From RPQJ01 sp963732375 (GTDB lineage Bacteria; Pseudomonadota; Gammaproteobacteria; Steroidobacterales; Steroidobacteraceae), in the NCBI GenBank assembly GCA_963732375.1, contig CAVSZE010000013.1, positions 1 through 64,000 of the forward strand: 64,000 nt of DNA, given 5' to 3'. The translations under genes and the position numbers were made by a program. Numbering within the stretch: position 1 is the stretch's first letter; the number at the start of each line of letters is the position of its first letter. The notes under the pieces are model-generated. The model saw nothing but the letters and a program-made list of their open reading frames with translations. It was not told the DNA's origin and made no database searches. This document shows, in pieces, positions 33,380 to 41,386 of the stretch.

Positions 33380-34900
33380 TCATTGCACCAGTTCGATTTC
33401 GCTTGGCCGCCAGGTCTTGTTGATCCACGGCTCCAGCGGGCCGTACATGCGCAGGATGGTGAACCAGCTCTTGCCCGGTACTGTCTGCAGCCAATTGCCT
33501 TCCTGGCCTGCCGGCGCCTGCGGCGCGAAGTAGACATCGTACGAACCGTCGGCGTTCTTCTTCATGCCTTCAGTCTGGCTGCCGACCGTCGGGAAATTCT
33601 GGCTGGTTTGCAGTTGCGAGCGTGTCTGGGTGTCATACAACGTAACGGCCCAGAAATCGTTCACCGGCACATTCGGCGGCAGATGCAGCTTGTAGGTCTT
33701 CGCGCCGTCGAAGGCCTGCTGGCTGGCATCGAGCACCGCCAAGGCGTAATCGGAGCCTTCGCCGGCGCGGGTGGCGGCCATGGCAGGGGTCACGCCTCCT
33801 GCGTTGAAATAGTAGAGCACGCGCGCGTCGAGGCCCATCGTCCCGTCGGATTCGAAACTGGTGTTCTTGTTGGCGAAGGCCGTCGACCAGACGCTCTTGG
33901 GGTCGTCAGGATAGATCTTCACGCCGGCAATGCGCGGGTGATAGGTGATGGCCCGCGACGTGGCGTTGCCGAGCGTGGCGGCCTCCGTCAGCAACTTCTT
34001 CATCCGCGCATCGGGCTTGAACGGCTGGCCCTTGACGATGCCGATCGCGGCGATCGCGCCACGTACCTCGGGGCTGATGGCGTCGATCGGTTCGTCCTGG
34101 ACGACGGCATTGAGGCGGTCGAAATAACTGAAGTCGCTGGGGAAGACCGTGTTGAAAGCCTTGCCGGACATGTCGACGAACTCGGTCGGCGCCGGCTTTG
34201 CCGCGTCCTTCAGCGGATAGACTCTCAGCTTCGAGGTGATGTTCTCTACTGCAGGCTTCAGGCCGTCCTTGATCGAACCACGCAGGAACAGGAAGTTCTT
34301 GTTCGTCGACGGCTTCAGCAGGAAATACCCTTCGGGGATCGCTCCGCTGTAACCCGGCGGCAGCACCAGGTACTTGCCACCCTGGCCCTTGTCCGGCCCG
34401 GTGACGCCCATGTTGCCGACGAAGCGCTGCCAGCCATCGTCGAGAAAGCCGAGCATGCCGGGCGGGATCTCGATCACGGTCGCGCCATCGTTGGCGAGAT
34501 CGGTGCAGGAGTAGGCGTACAGGGTCGAGGTGTTGGCCGTGACCACCAGGGTCTGCGAATCCAGCAACTGTGCGAACAGGGCGATCCTGTTCGCGCCCTT
34601 GGCCCCGGCGTCGGCCAGGCCGGTGCACACGCTGTGTATCGACACCGCGCCGACATTGTCGAGAAACGCCACCGTGCCACGCATGCGGTCGAGGTTGTCA
34701 TACACCTTCTCGACGGTCGCCTTGGCCGGCACGCCGTCGAAGAAATCGAGCTGGCCAATCGGGGTCTCGACCTTGTTCGGTATCGAGATCGACTTAAGCG
34801 TCTGCGGAGAGACCTGCGCAGACGCAGAGCCGCCTGCGGCGACGGCCAGCGCGCCGAGGACGGCAATGGCCAGGTGACGCTGCGTGAGTGAAAGATTCAT
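33380..34900 (-). CDS. DUF1254/DUF1214 domain protein, exported
   Basis: A 506-residue protein with signal peptide (cut near GGSASA-QVS). DUF1254 occupies the first half (PIGQLDFFDGVPAKATVEKV, GGKYLVLPPGYSGAIPEGYF). DUF1214 ends the protein (TYKLHLPPNVPVNDFWAVTL, NADGSYDVYFAPQAP, SWFTILRMYGPLEPWINKTW). It is predicted periplasmic. It is a paralog of 35006 and the two are in tandem, with an AraC regulator divergent from the second. The two decayed DUF1254 genes near 1.8-4.7 kb are distant relatives. Confidence 0.92.
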   Translation of the reverse strand: MNLSLTQRHLAIAVLGALAVAAGGSASAQVSPQTLKSISIPNKVETPIGQLDFFDGVPAKATVEKVYDNLDRMRGTVAFLDNVGAVSIHSVCTGLADAGAKGANRIALFAQLLDSQTLVVTANTSTLYAYSCTDLANDGATVIEIPPGMLGFLDDGWQRFVGNMGVTGPDKGQGGKYLVLPPGYSGAIPEGYFLLKPSTNKNFLFLRGSIKDGLKPAVENITSKLRVYPLKDAAKPAPTEFVDMSGKAFNTVFPSDFSYFDRLNAVVQDEPIDAISPEVRGAIAAIGIVKGQPFKPDARMKKLLTEAATLGNATSRAITYHPRIAGVKIYPDDPKSVWSTAFANKNTSFESDGTMGLDARVLYYFNAGGVTPAMAATRAGEGSDYALAVLDASQQAFDGAKTYKLHLPPNVPVNDFWAVTLYDTQTRSQLQTSQNFPTVGSQTEGMKKNADGSYDVYFAPQAPAGQEGNWLQTVPGKSWFTILRMYGPLEPWINKTWRPSEIELVQ

Positions 34901-35005
34901 TGAGACAGTCTCCTTGGAGGCGTGTTGTGTCGGCCCAAAAAATCGCGGGTGGGCCTGCAGGCCGGCTCATGGGAGCCGGCACCCTGGTCCGGAATCGAAG
35001 CCCGG

Positions 35006-36520
35006 TCACTTCACGAGTTCAATCTCGCCCGGCCGCCAGGTCTTGTTGATCCACGGCTCCAGCGGGCCGTACATGCGCAGGATGGCAAACCAGCTCTTGC
35101 CAGGAATGGTCTGCAACCAGTTGCCCTCTCTTAATGACGGCGCTTTGGGTGCGAAATAAACGTCATATGAGCCATCGGCGTTCTTCTGGAATCCCTCGCT
35201 CTGACTCCCGACCGAGGGAAACGGCTGGCTGGTCTGCAGCATCGAGCGGGTCTGCGTGTCGTAGATCGTGACCGCCCAGAAGTTGTTCACGGGAACATCG
35301 GGTGGCAGGTGTAGTTTGTAGGTCTTAGAGCCATCGAAAGCCTTTTTCTCGGAATCCCTGAAGGCGATGGCGTAGTCGGAGCCGGCGCCCGGATGCGTGA
35401 CGGCCATGGCAGGTGTCACACCCGTGTAACCGAAATAGAAGCTGGTGCGGGCGTCCAGGTTGCGTGCGCCATCGGTTTCGAAAAACACATTCTTGTTGGC
35501 GAAGCCCATGACCCAGGAGCTATCGCTGTCGGGATAGATGAAATAGCCCTTCTCGCGTGGGCTATACAGCGCAGCCCGTGCCGTGGCATCGCCGATTGCC
35601 GCCGCTTCCGTGAGCAGACGCTTCATCCTCGCGTCGGGATTGAAGGGCTTGCCTTTGACGATGCCGATCGCCGCCAGGGCCCCCCTGGATTCAGTGCCCA
35701 ATGCGTCGATGGGTTCGCGCTGGATGATCTTGTCGAGTGCCTCGAAGTAACTGAAGTCGCTGGGAGCCACCGTGTTGTAGCTCTTGCCGGTGATATTCAC
35801 GAATTCAGTGGCGGGCGGGTTGCCGGCCGACTTGAGTGGATACACCTTCAGGTGATCCTTGATGTTCGTCAACGCCGGCGCCAGTCCGTCGGCAATGGAG
35901 CCGCGCATGAAGAACCAGTTGCTGTAGGTGGGTGCCTTGAGCACGAAGTAACCCTCCGGCACCTCGCCCGTATAACCCGGCGGCAGAACGAGATATTTTC
36001 CGCCCTTGCCCCTGTCCGGGCCGGCCACTCCGAAATCACCGACATACCGCATCCATGCATCGTCCAGCATGCCGAGCATGCCGGGTGGCACTTCGACCAC
36101 GGTCGGCCCGTACGCGTCCAGGTCGAGATGACCAATGGAGTACATGGTGGATGTGTTTCCGGTCAGGTACAGCGAGTGCGAGTCGAGCAGCTTTTCAGCC
36201 ACGGCAATCTGATTGGGCTGGCTCAGGCCGATTGAGGCATTGCCGGCAATGACGCTGTAGACGGATAGTGCGCCGACGTTGTCGAGGAACACTTCGACGC
36301 CGCGCATACGGTCGAGGTTGTCATAGAGCGTATCCACGGTGGCGTCGGTCGGTACGCCGTCGAAGAATTCCAGCTTGCCGATGGGCGTCTGGACCTTGTC
36401 GGGGGTCGAGATCGACTTCAGGGTTTCCGGCGACACCTGTGCCTGCGCCGCCTGCATGCCGGGCCAGGTCAAGACAACGATGGCCGCCAGGGCCGCCAGT
36501 GAACCGAGAGGCTGTTTCAT
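35006..36520 (-). CDS. DUF1254/DUF1214 domain protein, exported
   Basis: A 504-residue protein from the ATG at 36520, with AAGGAA upstream. The signal peptide ends near MQAAQA-QVS. It has the same domain order as 33380 (PIGKLEFFDGVPTDATVDTL, GGKYLVLPPGYTGEVPEGYF, TYKLHLPPDVPVNNFWAVTI, WFAILRMYGPLEPWINKTWR), so the pair arose by duplication. The first 57 residues of the frame from 36691 are not part of the family. Likely controlled by the adjacent AraC protein. Confidence 0.92.
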   Translation of the reverse strand: MKQPLGSLAALAAIVVLTWPGMQAAQAQVSPETLKSISTPDKVQTPIGKLEFFDGVPTDATVDTLYDNLDRMRGVEVFLDNVGALSVYSVIAGNASIGLSQPNQIAVAEKLLDSHSLYLTGNTSTMYSIGHLDLDAYGPTVVEVPPGMLGMLDDAWMRYVGDFGVAGPDRGKGGKYLVLPPGYTGEVPEGYFVLKAPTYSNWFFMRGSIADGLAPALTNIKDHLKVYPLKSAGNPPATEFVNITGKSYNTVAPSDFSYFEALDKIIQREPIDALGTESRGALAAIGIVKGKPFNPDARMKRLLTEAAAIGDATARAALYSPREKGYFIYPDSDSSWVMGFANKNVFFETDGARNLDARTSFYFGYTGVTPAMAVTHPGAGSDYAIAFRDSEKKAFDGSKTYKLHLPPDVPVNNFWAVTIYDTQTRSMLQTSQPFPSVGSQSEGFQKNADGSYDVYFAPKAPSLREGNWLQTIPGKSWFAILRMYGPLEPWINKTWRPGEIELVK

Positions 36521-36757
36521 TCGAATTCCTTCTATTTGCGAATCGCGAGGGCGGGCGCATGGCAGACTGGCCCGGCGTTTCCGCGCGCCCTGCAGCAAGC
36601 GATACATCAAGTGTGCCGTACCAGCATGCGTCAACCGAACCTCCGCGAGTCTAGGTTGGCCGGCGCGGCGATACTTTGCTATTTGTGACAATGAGCCAGC
36701 TTGCTGGCGTTCGCCCGTGCGGCAAGGCGGCGCCCATCGGTTCGTTTCGAATATCCA

Positions 36758-37855
36758 GTGACCACCACACCTTCCAAAGCGACCAGCCCTGCCGATGCGC
36801 CCCGTGTAGTGCCTGGCGGGTACGACCGCGTAGCATCGATCCTGGCATTACAGCCCTTGTTGCGCGATTTCGGCGTCGACCTGAACCAGTTGCTGGCGCA
36901 GTCTGGCTTGCCCGCCGATCTGTTCGGTCACCCCGACAACCTGATCCCGTTCAGGCAGGGCAGTCGATTGCTGGGGATGTGCGTCGATCTCACGGGCTGT
37001 GCTCATCTGGGTCTGCTGATCGGCCGGCACACCCCACTGGAGGCCCTGGGTGCCGTCGCGGAGCTGACCAAGGCAGCACCGGATGTGCGCAGCGCATTGA
37101 ACCTGCTCACTCGCTATCTGACGCTCAGCGACGGCGGTGGCCTGCTGAGACTGAGTGAGGACGCGCGATTCGCAAGCTATGGCTATGCACTGTATGAGCC
37201 CGCCGTCGAGCGCGCCGACGTGGTCTACGACATCGTGCTGGCGTCGATCTGGAACGTCTTGCGCACCTTGTGTGGCACCCACTGGCTGCCGCACGAGATC
37301 CAGTTCATGCGCCGCCGGCCGCCCGACACCCGCCCCTACCGCAGCTTCCTGCGCGCACCGCTGCGCTTCGACTGCGAACAGGCCGCCGTGGTCTTCGACA
37401 AGGCCTGGCTCGACGTGCCGCTGCCCGGAACCGACGCGCAACGCTTGATGTCGCTGGAAGCACAGGCCCGCGCCAGCGAAGCCGAGGCAACTGGCGATTT
37501 GCCGGCTCAGGTGCGGCGCGTGCTTCGTCGACAGTTGCTGAGCGGCGGCACCTCGATGCACCAGGTAGCGGCCGAACTGGCCATGCACCGGCGCACGCTG
37601 GACCGCAAGCTGCAGCCGTATGGTGTCAGCTTCCAGGCGCTGGGCGACGAGGTCCGCCATGAAGTGGCACGCCAACTGCTGGGCGATACCGCGATGCCGA
37701 TCACTGCGATCGCGCAGAGCCTTCATTTCGCGGATGCCAGTGTTTTCTCGCGTGCGTTCCGTCGCTGGTCCGGTGTGACGCCGTCGCGCTGGCGCGCCAA
37801 GTTCGCTGGTCGCAGCGGCGGCTCGGGCAGGTCGGGGCATGGCCCAGATGGGTAG
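36758..37855 (+). CDS. AraC-family regulator with Arabinose_bd-type sensor
   Basis: From the GTG at 36758 it has 365 residues; an ATG at 36701 is an alternative. The N-terminal half (LLRDFGVDLNQLLAQSGLPA, FRQGSRLLGMCVDLTGCAHL) is the Arabinose_bd-like sensor of the OruR/FeaR group. The C-terminal AraC HTH is SMHQVAAELAMHRRTLDRKL and PITAIAQSLHFADASVFSRA FRRWSGVTPSRWR. It is divergent from the DUF1254 pair, with a 240-base gap in which it probably binds. Confidence 0.9.
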   Translation: MTTTPSKATSPADAPRVVPGGYDRVASILALQPLLRDFGVDLNQLLAQSGLPADLFGHPDNLIPFRQGSRLLGMCVDLTGCAHLGLLIGRHTPLEALGAVAELTKAAPDVRSALNLLTRYLTLSDGGGLLRLSEDARFASYGYALYEPAVERADVVYDIVLASIWNVLRTLCGTHWLPHEIQFMRRRPPDTRPYRSFLRAPLRFDCEQAAVVFDKAWLDVPLPGTDAQRLMSLEAQARASEAEATGDLPAQVRRVLRRQLLSGGTSMHQVAAELAMHRRTLDRKLQPYGVSFQALGDEVRHEVARQLLGDTAMPITAIAQSLHFADASVFSRAFRRWSGVTPSRWRAKFAGRSGGSGRSGHGPDG

Positions 37856-37982
37856 CTTGCTTGCCGCCGCCGAGTACGTGCTCAAGCTGGACTGGGAGCA
37901 CCTATCCAGACGCGAGCAGCCGCCGATGGTCAGGCTGGAGCTCGCCGGACGCTCAAACCGATCGATCGGGAGCGCCCGCTTC

Positions 37983-38231
37983 TGGCCGGTATTCGCCATT
38001 TGCGAATGTCCGTTTTCGCAATTGAGATCGGCTCACAAGCAGTCGCCATCAGCCACCCCGCGTGTGAAGCCAAAGCCAACTAGTGCCGGCGTGAGCCCAC
38101 TCCGGACAGAAGTGAAGACGTGGGATCACCACGCGATCGATGCCCAGCGCGTTTTGCACATCCTGGCTGGAGCGGGCTCAAGTCGTCTCAGCCCGGCAGA
38201 GAAGTGGAGCGGGTGATGGGAATCGAACCCA
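37983..38231. repeat. about 250-bp direct repeat, right copy
   Basis: Partner of 16612-16860. Starts with an R2 unit and ends with the tRNA-Gly 3' end (copy E). Confidence 0.75.
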
Positions 38232-38312
38232 CGCGGGCCGACTTGCGTCGTGTGCAGAATCAGATGCTTGCAGGCGGCGGCGATCCTGCGTGTGGATGGC
38301 GTGTGATGCTGC
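38205..38312 (-). repeat. tRNA-Gly 3'-end copy E with conserved arm
   Basis: 38205-38233 equals the 3' end of tRNA-Gly. The arm ends with TCACACGCCATCCACACGC on the minus strand. It is the nearest partial copy to the intact tRNA and marks the practical edge of the accessory region. Confidence 0.75.
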
Positions 38313-38446
38313 GGCGAATTTCCACCGCGTGACATTCGCCGTCCTGGTCCCAATCTTTTGGCTGCTGGCGCCGGGGAAACGCTGATCGGCCTGGATCATC
38401 GAGCGCGTGCTGCTCGCAAGCGGCTTCGGAAATTACCTAGCCTCGG

Positions 38447-38475
38447 ATTGACACACTCGGCTTCGCGCCGCGAAT
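38447..38475 (+). promoter_or_regulatory. candidate promoter of the phasin gene
   Basis: TTGACA at 38447-38452 is followed after 17 bases by CGAATT, a weak -10. Only the -35 is convincing. Confidence 0.3.
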
Positions 38476-38529
38476 TGGGCGAAAATAGCTGCACGATTCC
38501 TACCACTGCACCCGCTGCGAGGAGCGTTC

Positions 38530-38889
38530 ATGGCTGCACGCAGAAAGAAGACCGTCGCCGCCTCGCCCATCGGTAAGGCACGGGCCAGTGCCGCCAAGAC
38601 GCAGGAGCGCATCCGCGACGCGTTCGAGTCGGCGGCCGACTCGATGCAGGACCGCGTGAGCAGCGCGCGGGACCAGGCGCAGGAGACCTGGGACAACCTC
38701 GAGGCGCTGTTCCAGAAGCGCGTGCACAAGGCGCTGCAGCAGATCGGCGTGCCGACGTCCGCCGAAATCGAATTGCTCATCCGCCGCGTCGCCGAGCTGA
38801 GCGCGGCGGTGACGGCGCTGGAACGCCGGCTGCCGAAGCCTCAGCGTGGCGCCGTGCGGTCGGCGACGAAGCGCCGGCGGCGCGCATAG
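38530..38889 (+). CDS. phasin-like granule-associated protein
   Basis: A 119-residue protein, basic at both ends, with a helical centre: ERIRDAFESAADSMQDRVSS, ETWDNLEALFQKRVHKALQQ and IGVPTSAEIELLIRRVAELS. This is the PhaI/PhaF-like phasin pattern, where the amphipathic helix coats polyhydroxyalkanoate granules and the basic tail may bind DNA. The patatin-like lipase follows 16 bases later, so the two are probably co-transcribed. Confidence 0.8.
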   Translation: MAARRKKTVAASPIGKARASAAKTQERIRDAFESAADSMQDRVSSARDQAQETWDNLEALFQKRVHKALQQIGVPTSAEIELLIRRVAELSAAVTALERRLPKPQRGAVRSATKRRRRA

Positions 38890-38905
38890 CGCCGCAGGGT
38901 CCGTC

Positions 38906-40144
38906 ATGCTCGACCTGCAGCCAGCCAGGAGCAAGCCGCCGCCGAGCAACGGCAAGTTCGGCCTGGCGCTTGCGGGAGGCGGACCGCTGGGCGCCTTCTA
39001 CGAGATCGGCGCGCTGCACGCCATCGGCGAGGCGTTCGAGGGCATGGAGCTCACGGACCTCAACATGTACTGCGGCGTGAGTTCCGGAGCGATGGTCGCG
39101 GCAGGGCTAGCCAACGGCTTCGACACGGCCGACATGGGCGTCGTGTTCATCTACGACTGCTCACCGCAGCATTCCTTCAAGCCCGGCCAGTTCCTGCGTC
39201 CCGCGCTGCGCGAGTTTGGACGACGGCTCTCCCAGGTGCCGGGGCTGCTCCAGCACATCGCCGGCCTGTACCTGCGGGATCCCGGCAGGCCCTGGACGGA
39301 GGCGCTGGACCCGCTCGGCCACCTGGTGCCGAACGGCGTCTTCGACAACGGCCCCATGGAACGAGTTCTCGCGGACCTTTTCACCAGCGAAGGCCGGACC
39401 AACGATTTCCGCAAACTGCAGCCCAAGCTCTATGTCGTAGCGACCGAGGTGAGCACGGGTCACTCCGTGCGCTTCGGCGAACCAGGCCACGACCACGTGC
39501 CGATCTCGCGGGCCATCCAGGCGAGCACCGCGCTGCCCGGGCTCTACCCGCCGGTCGCGATCGACGGTCGTGACTACGCCGACGGCGCGCTGCTCCGGAC
39601 CATGAACGCGTCGCTGCTGCTCGACGACGGCGCACAGTTCGTGATCTGCCTGAACCCGCTCGTCGCCTTCGACGCGTCGCGGGCGCCACGTCACCGGAAT
39701 GACGGCTATTCGAGGCGCCACGACCTGTCGCGGTCCGGCCTGCCGACGGTGCTCAGCCAGACCTTCCGCGCGATGATCCAGTCCCGGATGCAGGTCGGCA
39801 TGCGGACCTACAAGCTGGACTACCCGCACGCCGACGTGCTGCTTTTCGAGCCTGACTGCGGCGACGAGGAAATGTTCTTCCAGAACGTGTTCCGCTACGC
39901 GGACCGCAAGCGGCTCACCGAGCGCGCGTACCAGCGCACGCGGAGGGACATGCTCGCGCAGGCGGACGGCCTGGAGAAGATGCTCGGCCGGCACGGCCTC
40001 GGCCTGAGGCGAGAGGTGCTGCGGGACCGCTCGCGGACATTCGCCACGGCGGTGCAGGAACGGCGGCGGCGGCTCGAACCCGTGACCGGCCCGCTGCACC
40101 GGACGCTCGACCGGCTCGAGCACCTGCTCGCGGCGCGCAACTGA
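38906..40144 (+). CDS. patatin-like phospholipase
   Basis: A 412-residue protein from MLDLQPARSKPPPSNGKFGL. It has the oxyanion loop ALAGGGPLGAFYEIGALHAI, the nucleophile elbow GVSSG (GxSxG) and the Asp-Gly motif DYADGALL, which give a Ser-Asp dyad. No signal peptide is seen, so it is probably cytoplasmic. It hydrolyses lipid acyl esters. It follows the phasin gene, which suggests a link to storage lipid or membrane turnover. Confidence 0.92.
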   Translation: MLDLQPARSKPPPSNGKFGLALAGGGPLGAFYEIGALHAIGEAFEGMELTDLNMYCGVSSGAMVAAGLANGFDTADMGVVFIYDCSPQHSFKPGQFLRPALREFGRRLSQVPGLLQHIAGLYLRDPGRPWTEALDPLGHLVPNGVFDNGPMERVLADLFTSEGRTNDFRKLQPKLYVVATEVSTGHSVRFGEPGHDHVPISRAIQASTALPGLYPPVAIDGRDYADGALLRTMNASLLLDDGAQFVICLNPLVAFDASRAPRHRNDGYSRRHDLSRSGLPTVLSQTFRAMIQSRMQVGMRTYKLDYPHADVLLFEPDCGDEEMFFQNVFRYADRKRLTERAYQRTRRDMLAQADGLEKMLGRHGLGLRREVLRDRSRTFATAVQERRRRLEPVTGPLHRTLDRLEHLLAARN

Positions 40145-40300
40145 ACCACGCTTGAAGATGCCCGGTGTCGAAACCAGCGGCGCGAAGCGCGAGCCGGGAT
40201 CCTTGACCCACCAGAGAAACGGTAGCGGCTCGGAGAGCGGCTGAAGAGGCCTCGGATGGGCCGAAATCCATCAGGTCGTAGTGGGGTCAGCAGGGGAAAG

Positions 40301-40374
40301 TGGAGCGGGTGATGGGAATCGAACCCACGCTAGTAGCTTGGGAAGCTACAGTTCTACCATTGAACTACACCCGC
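40301..40374 (-). tRNA. tRNA-Gly (anticodon CCC)
   Basis: A full 74-base cloverleaf: acceptor GCGGGTG paired with CACCCGC, D arm GTTC-AATGGTA-GAAC, anticodon arm GTAGC-TTCCCAA-GCTAC with anticodon CCC, T arm with TTCGATT, and an encoded CCA. Its 3' end is the sequence repeated at 38.2, 17.7, 16.8, 9.25, 1.55 and perhaps 5.86 kb. It appears to be the integration target of the accessory elements. Confidence 0.97.
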
Positions 40375-40433
40375 GCCGGAAGGTGATTCTATGCAGGTTC
40401 CATAGGGTCGGCAAATCGGCGGCCCGACCCTGC

Positions 40434-41357
40434 CTAGACGTTCAGCAGCTTCTCGATGTGGGTCGCGGCGCTGGTGGCCAGCGCCGTCAGGTCGTAGCCG
40501 CCCTCCAGCGTGGATACGATCCTGCCCTTGCCGTGACGTTCGGCGACCGCGCAGGCCCGCTCTGTGATCCAGCCGTAGTCGGAGCGTGTCAGGCGAAGTT
40601 CCGCATAAGGGTCGGCGTCGTGCGCGTCGAATCCTGCCGAAATGAACAGCATCTGCGGCGCGAAGGCCTCCAGCGCGGGCAGCCACTGCTCCGTTATGGC
40701 CTTGCGGAACTCGTGACTGCCGCTGCCCGGCGGCAACGGGCAATTGACGATGCGGCCCGGCACCGAGGATGGGTTCATGTCGGGGTACAGCGGAAACTGG
40801 TAGCTCGAGCAGAGCAGGACCCGGTCGTCACCCTTGAAGATATCCTCGGTCCCGTTGCCGAGGTGAACATCGAAATCGAGGATCGCGATGCGCTCGAGTC
40901 CGTGGGCCTCCAGCGCATGCGCCGCGCCGACGGCAACGTTGTTGAAGAAGCAGAATCCCATGGCCTTGTCGCGCTCGGCGTGGTGGCCGGGCGGCCGGAC
41001 GTTGCAGAACGCGCGGCGAACGGCACCTGACAGCACCAGGTCCACCGCCAGTACGTTTGCGCCAGCGGCACGCAGCGCTGCCTCCAGCGTCTCCGGGCAC
41101 ATCGCCGTGTCTGGGTCGAGATGCGCAAGGCCCTCCTCGGGCGACTTCATGCTGATGCGCTCAATGTATTCCCGCGGGTGAACGCGGGCCAGCTGCTCTA
41201 CCGTGGCCCGCGGCGCATCGTGATGCACCAGCAGGTCGTAGAGGCGGCGGCCATGCAACTGGTCTGTAATGGCGCCGATCCGGGCGGGCTGCTCCGGGTG
41301 CCCCTCACCCATCCTGTGCAGGCTGCAGGCCGGGTGCGAAATCAAGGCAACAGGCAT
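40434..41357 (-). CDS. histone-deacetylase-family (AcuC-like) protein deacetylase
   Basis: A 307-residue protein from MPVALISHPACSLHRMGEGH. The catalytic His pair is in CNVRPPGHHAE, zinc ligands are in DFDVHLGNGTE and ISAGFDAHDADP, and the C-terminus has STLEGGYD. The usual DVHHG reads DVHLG, but the ligand His is kept. The family removes acetyl or similar groups from lysines or polyamines. It starts 29 bases from a divergent acyl-CoA ligase with a GNAT domain, its likely functional counterpart. Confidence 0.93.
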   Translation of the reverse strand: MPVALISHPACSLHRMGEGHPEQPARIGAITDQLHGRRLYDLLVHHDAPRATVEQLARVHPREYIERISMKSPEEGLAHLDPDTAMCPETLEAALRAAGANVLAVDLVLSGAVRRAFCNVRPPGHHAERDKAMGFCFFNNVAVGAAHALEAHGLERIAILDFDVHLGNGTEDIFKGDDRVLLCSSYQFPLYPDMNPSSVPGRIVNCPLPPGSGSHEFRKAITEQWLPALEAFAPQMLFISAGFDAHDADPYAELRLTRSDYGWITERACAVAERHGKGRIVSTLEGGYDLTALATSAATHIEKLLNV

Positions 41358-41386
41358 CGATATCCCCCCAATTGCGCTCACTCACA

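Noticed and set aside
1..38000. Insertion sequences with transposase
   Set aside because: No DDE or serine transposase motif was found in any frame; mobile signs are limited to att-like sites, repeats and an integrase end.
39161..40123. A 320-residue minus-strand open frame
   Set aside because: Antisense to the patatin gene, which has all catalytic motifs.
40870..40910. Loss of the catalytic site in the deacetylase (DVHLG)
   Set aside because: The changed residue is the second His, which is not a zinc ligand in this family; the ligand His and both Asp are present, so activity is still expected.
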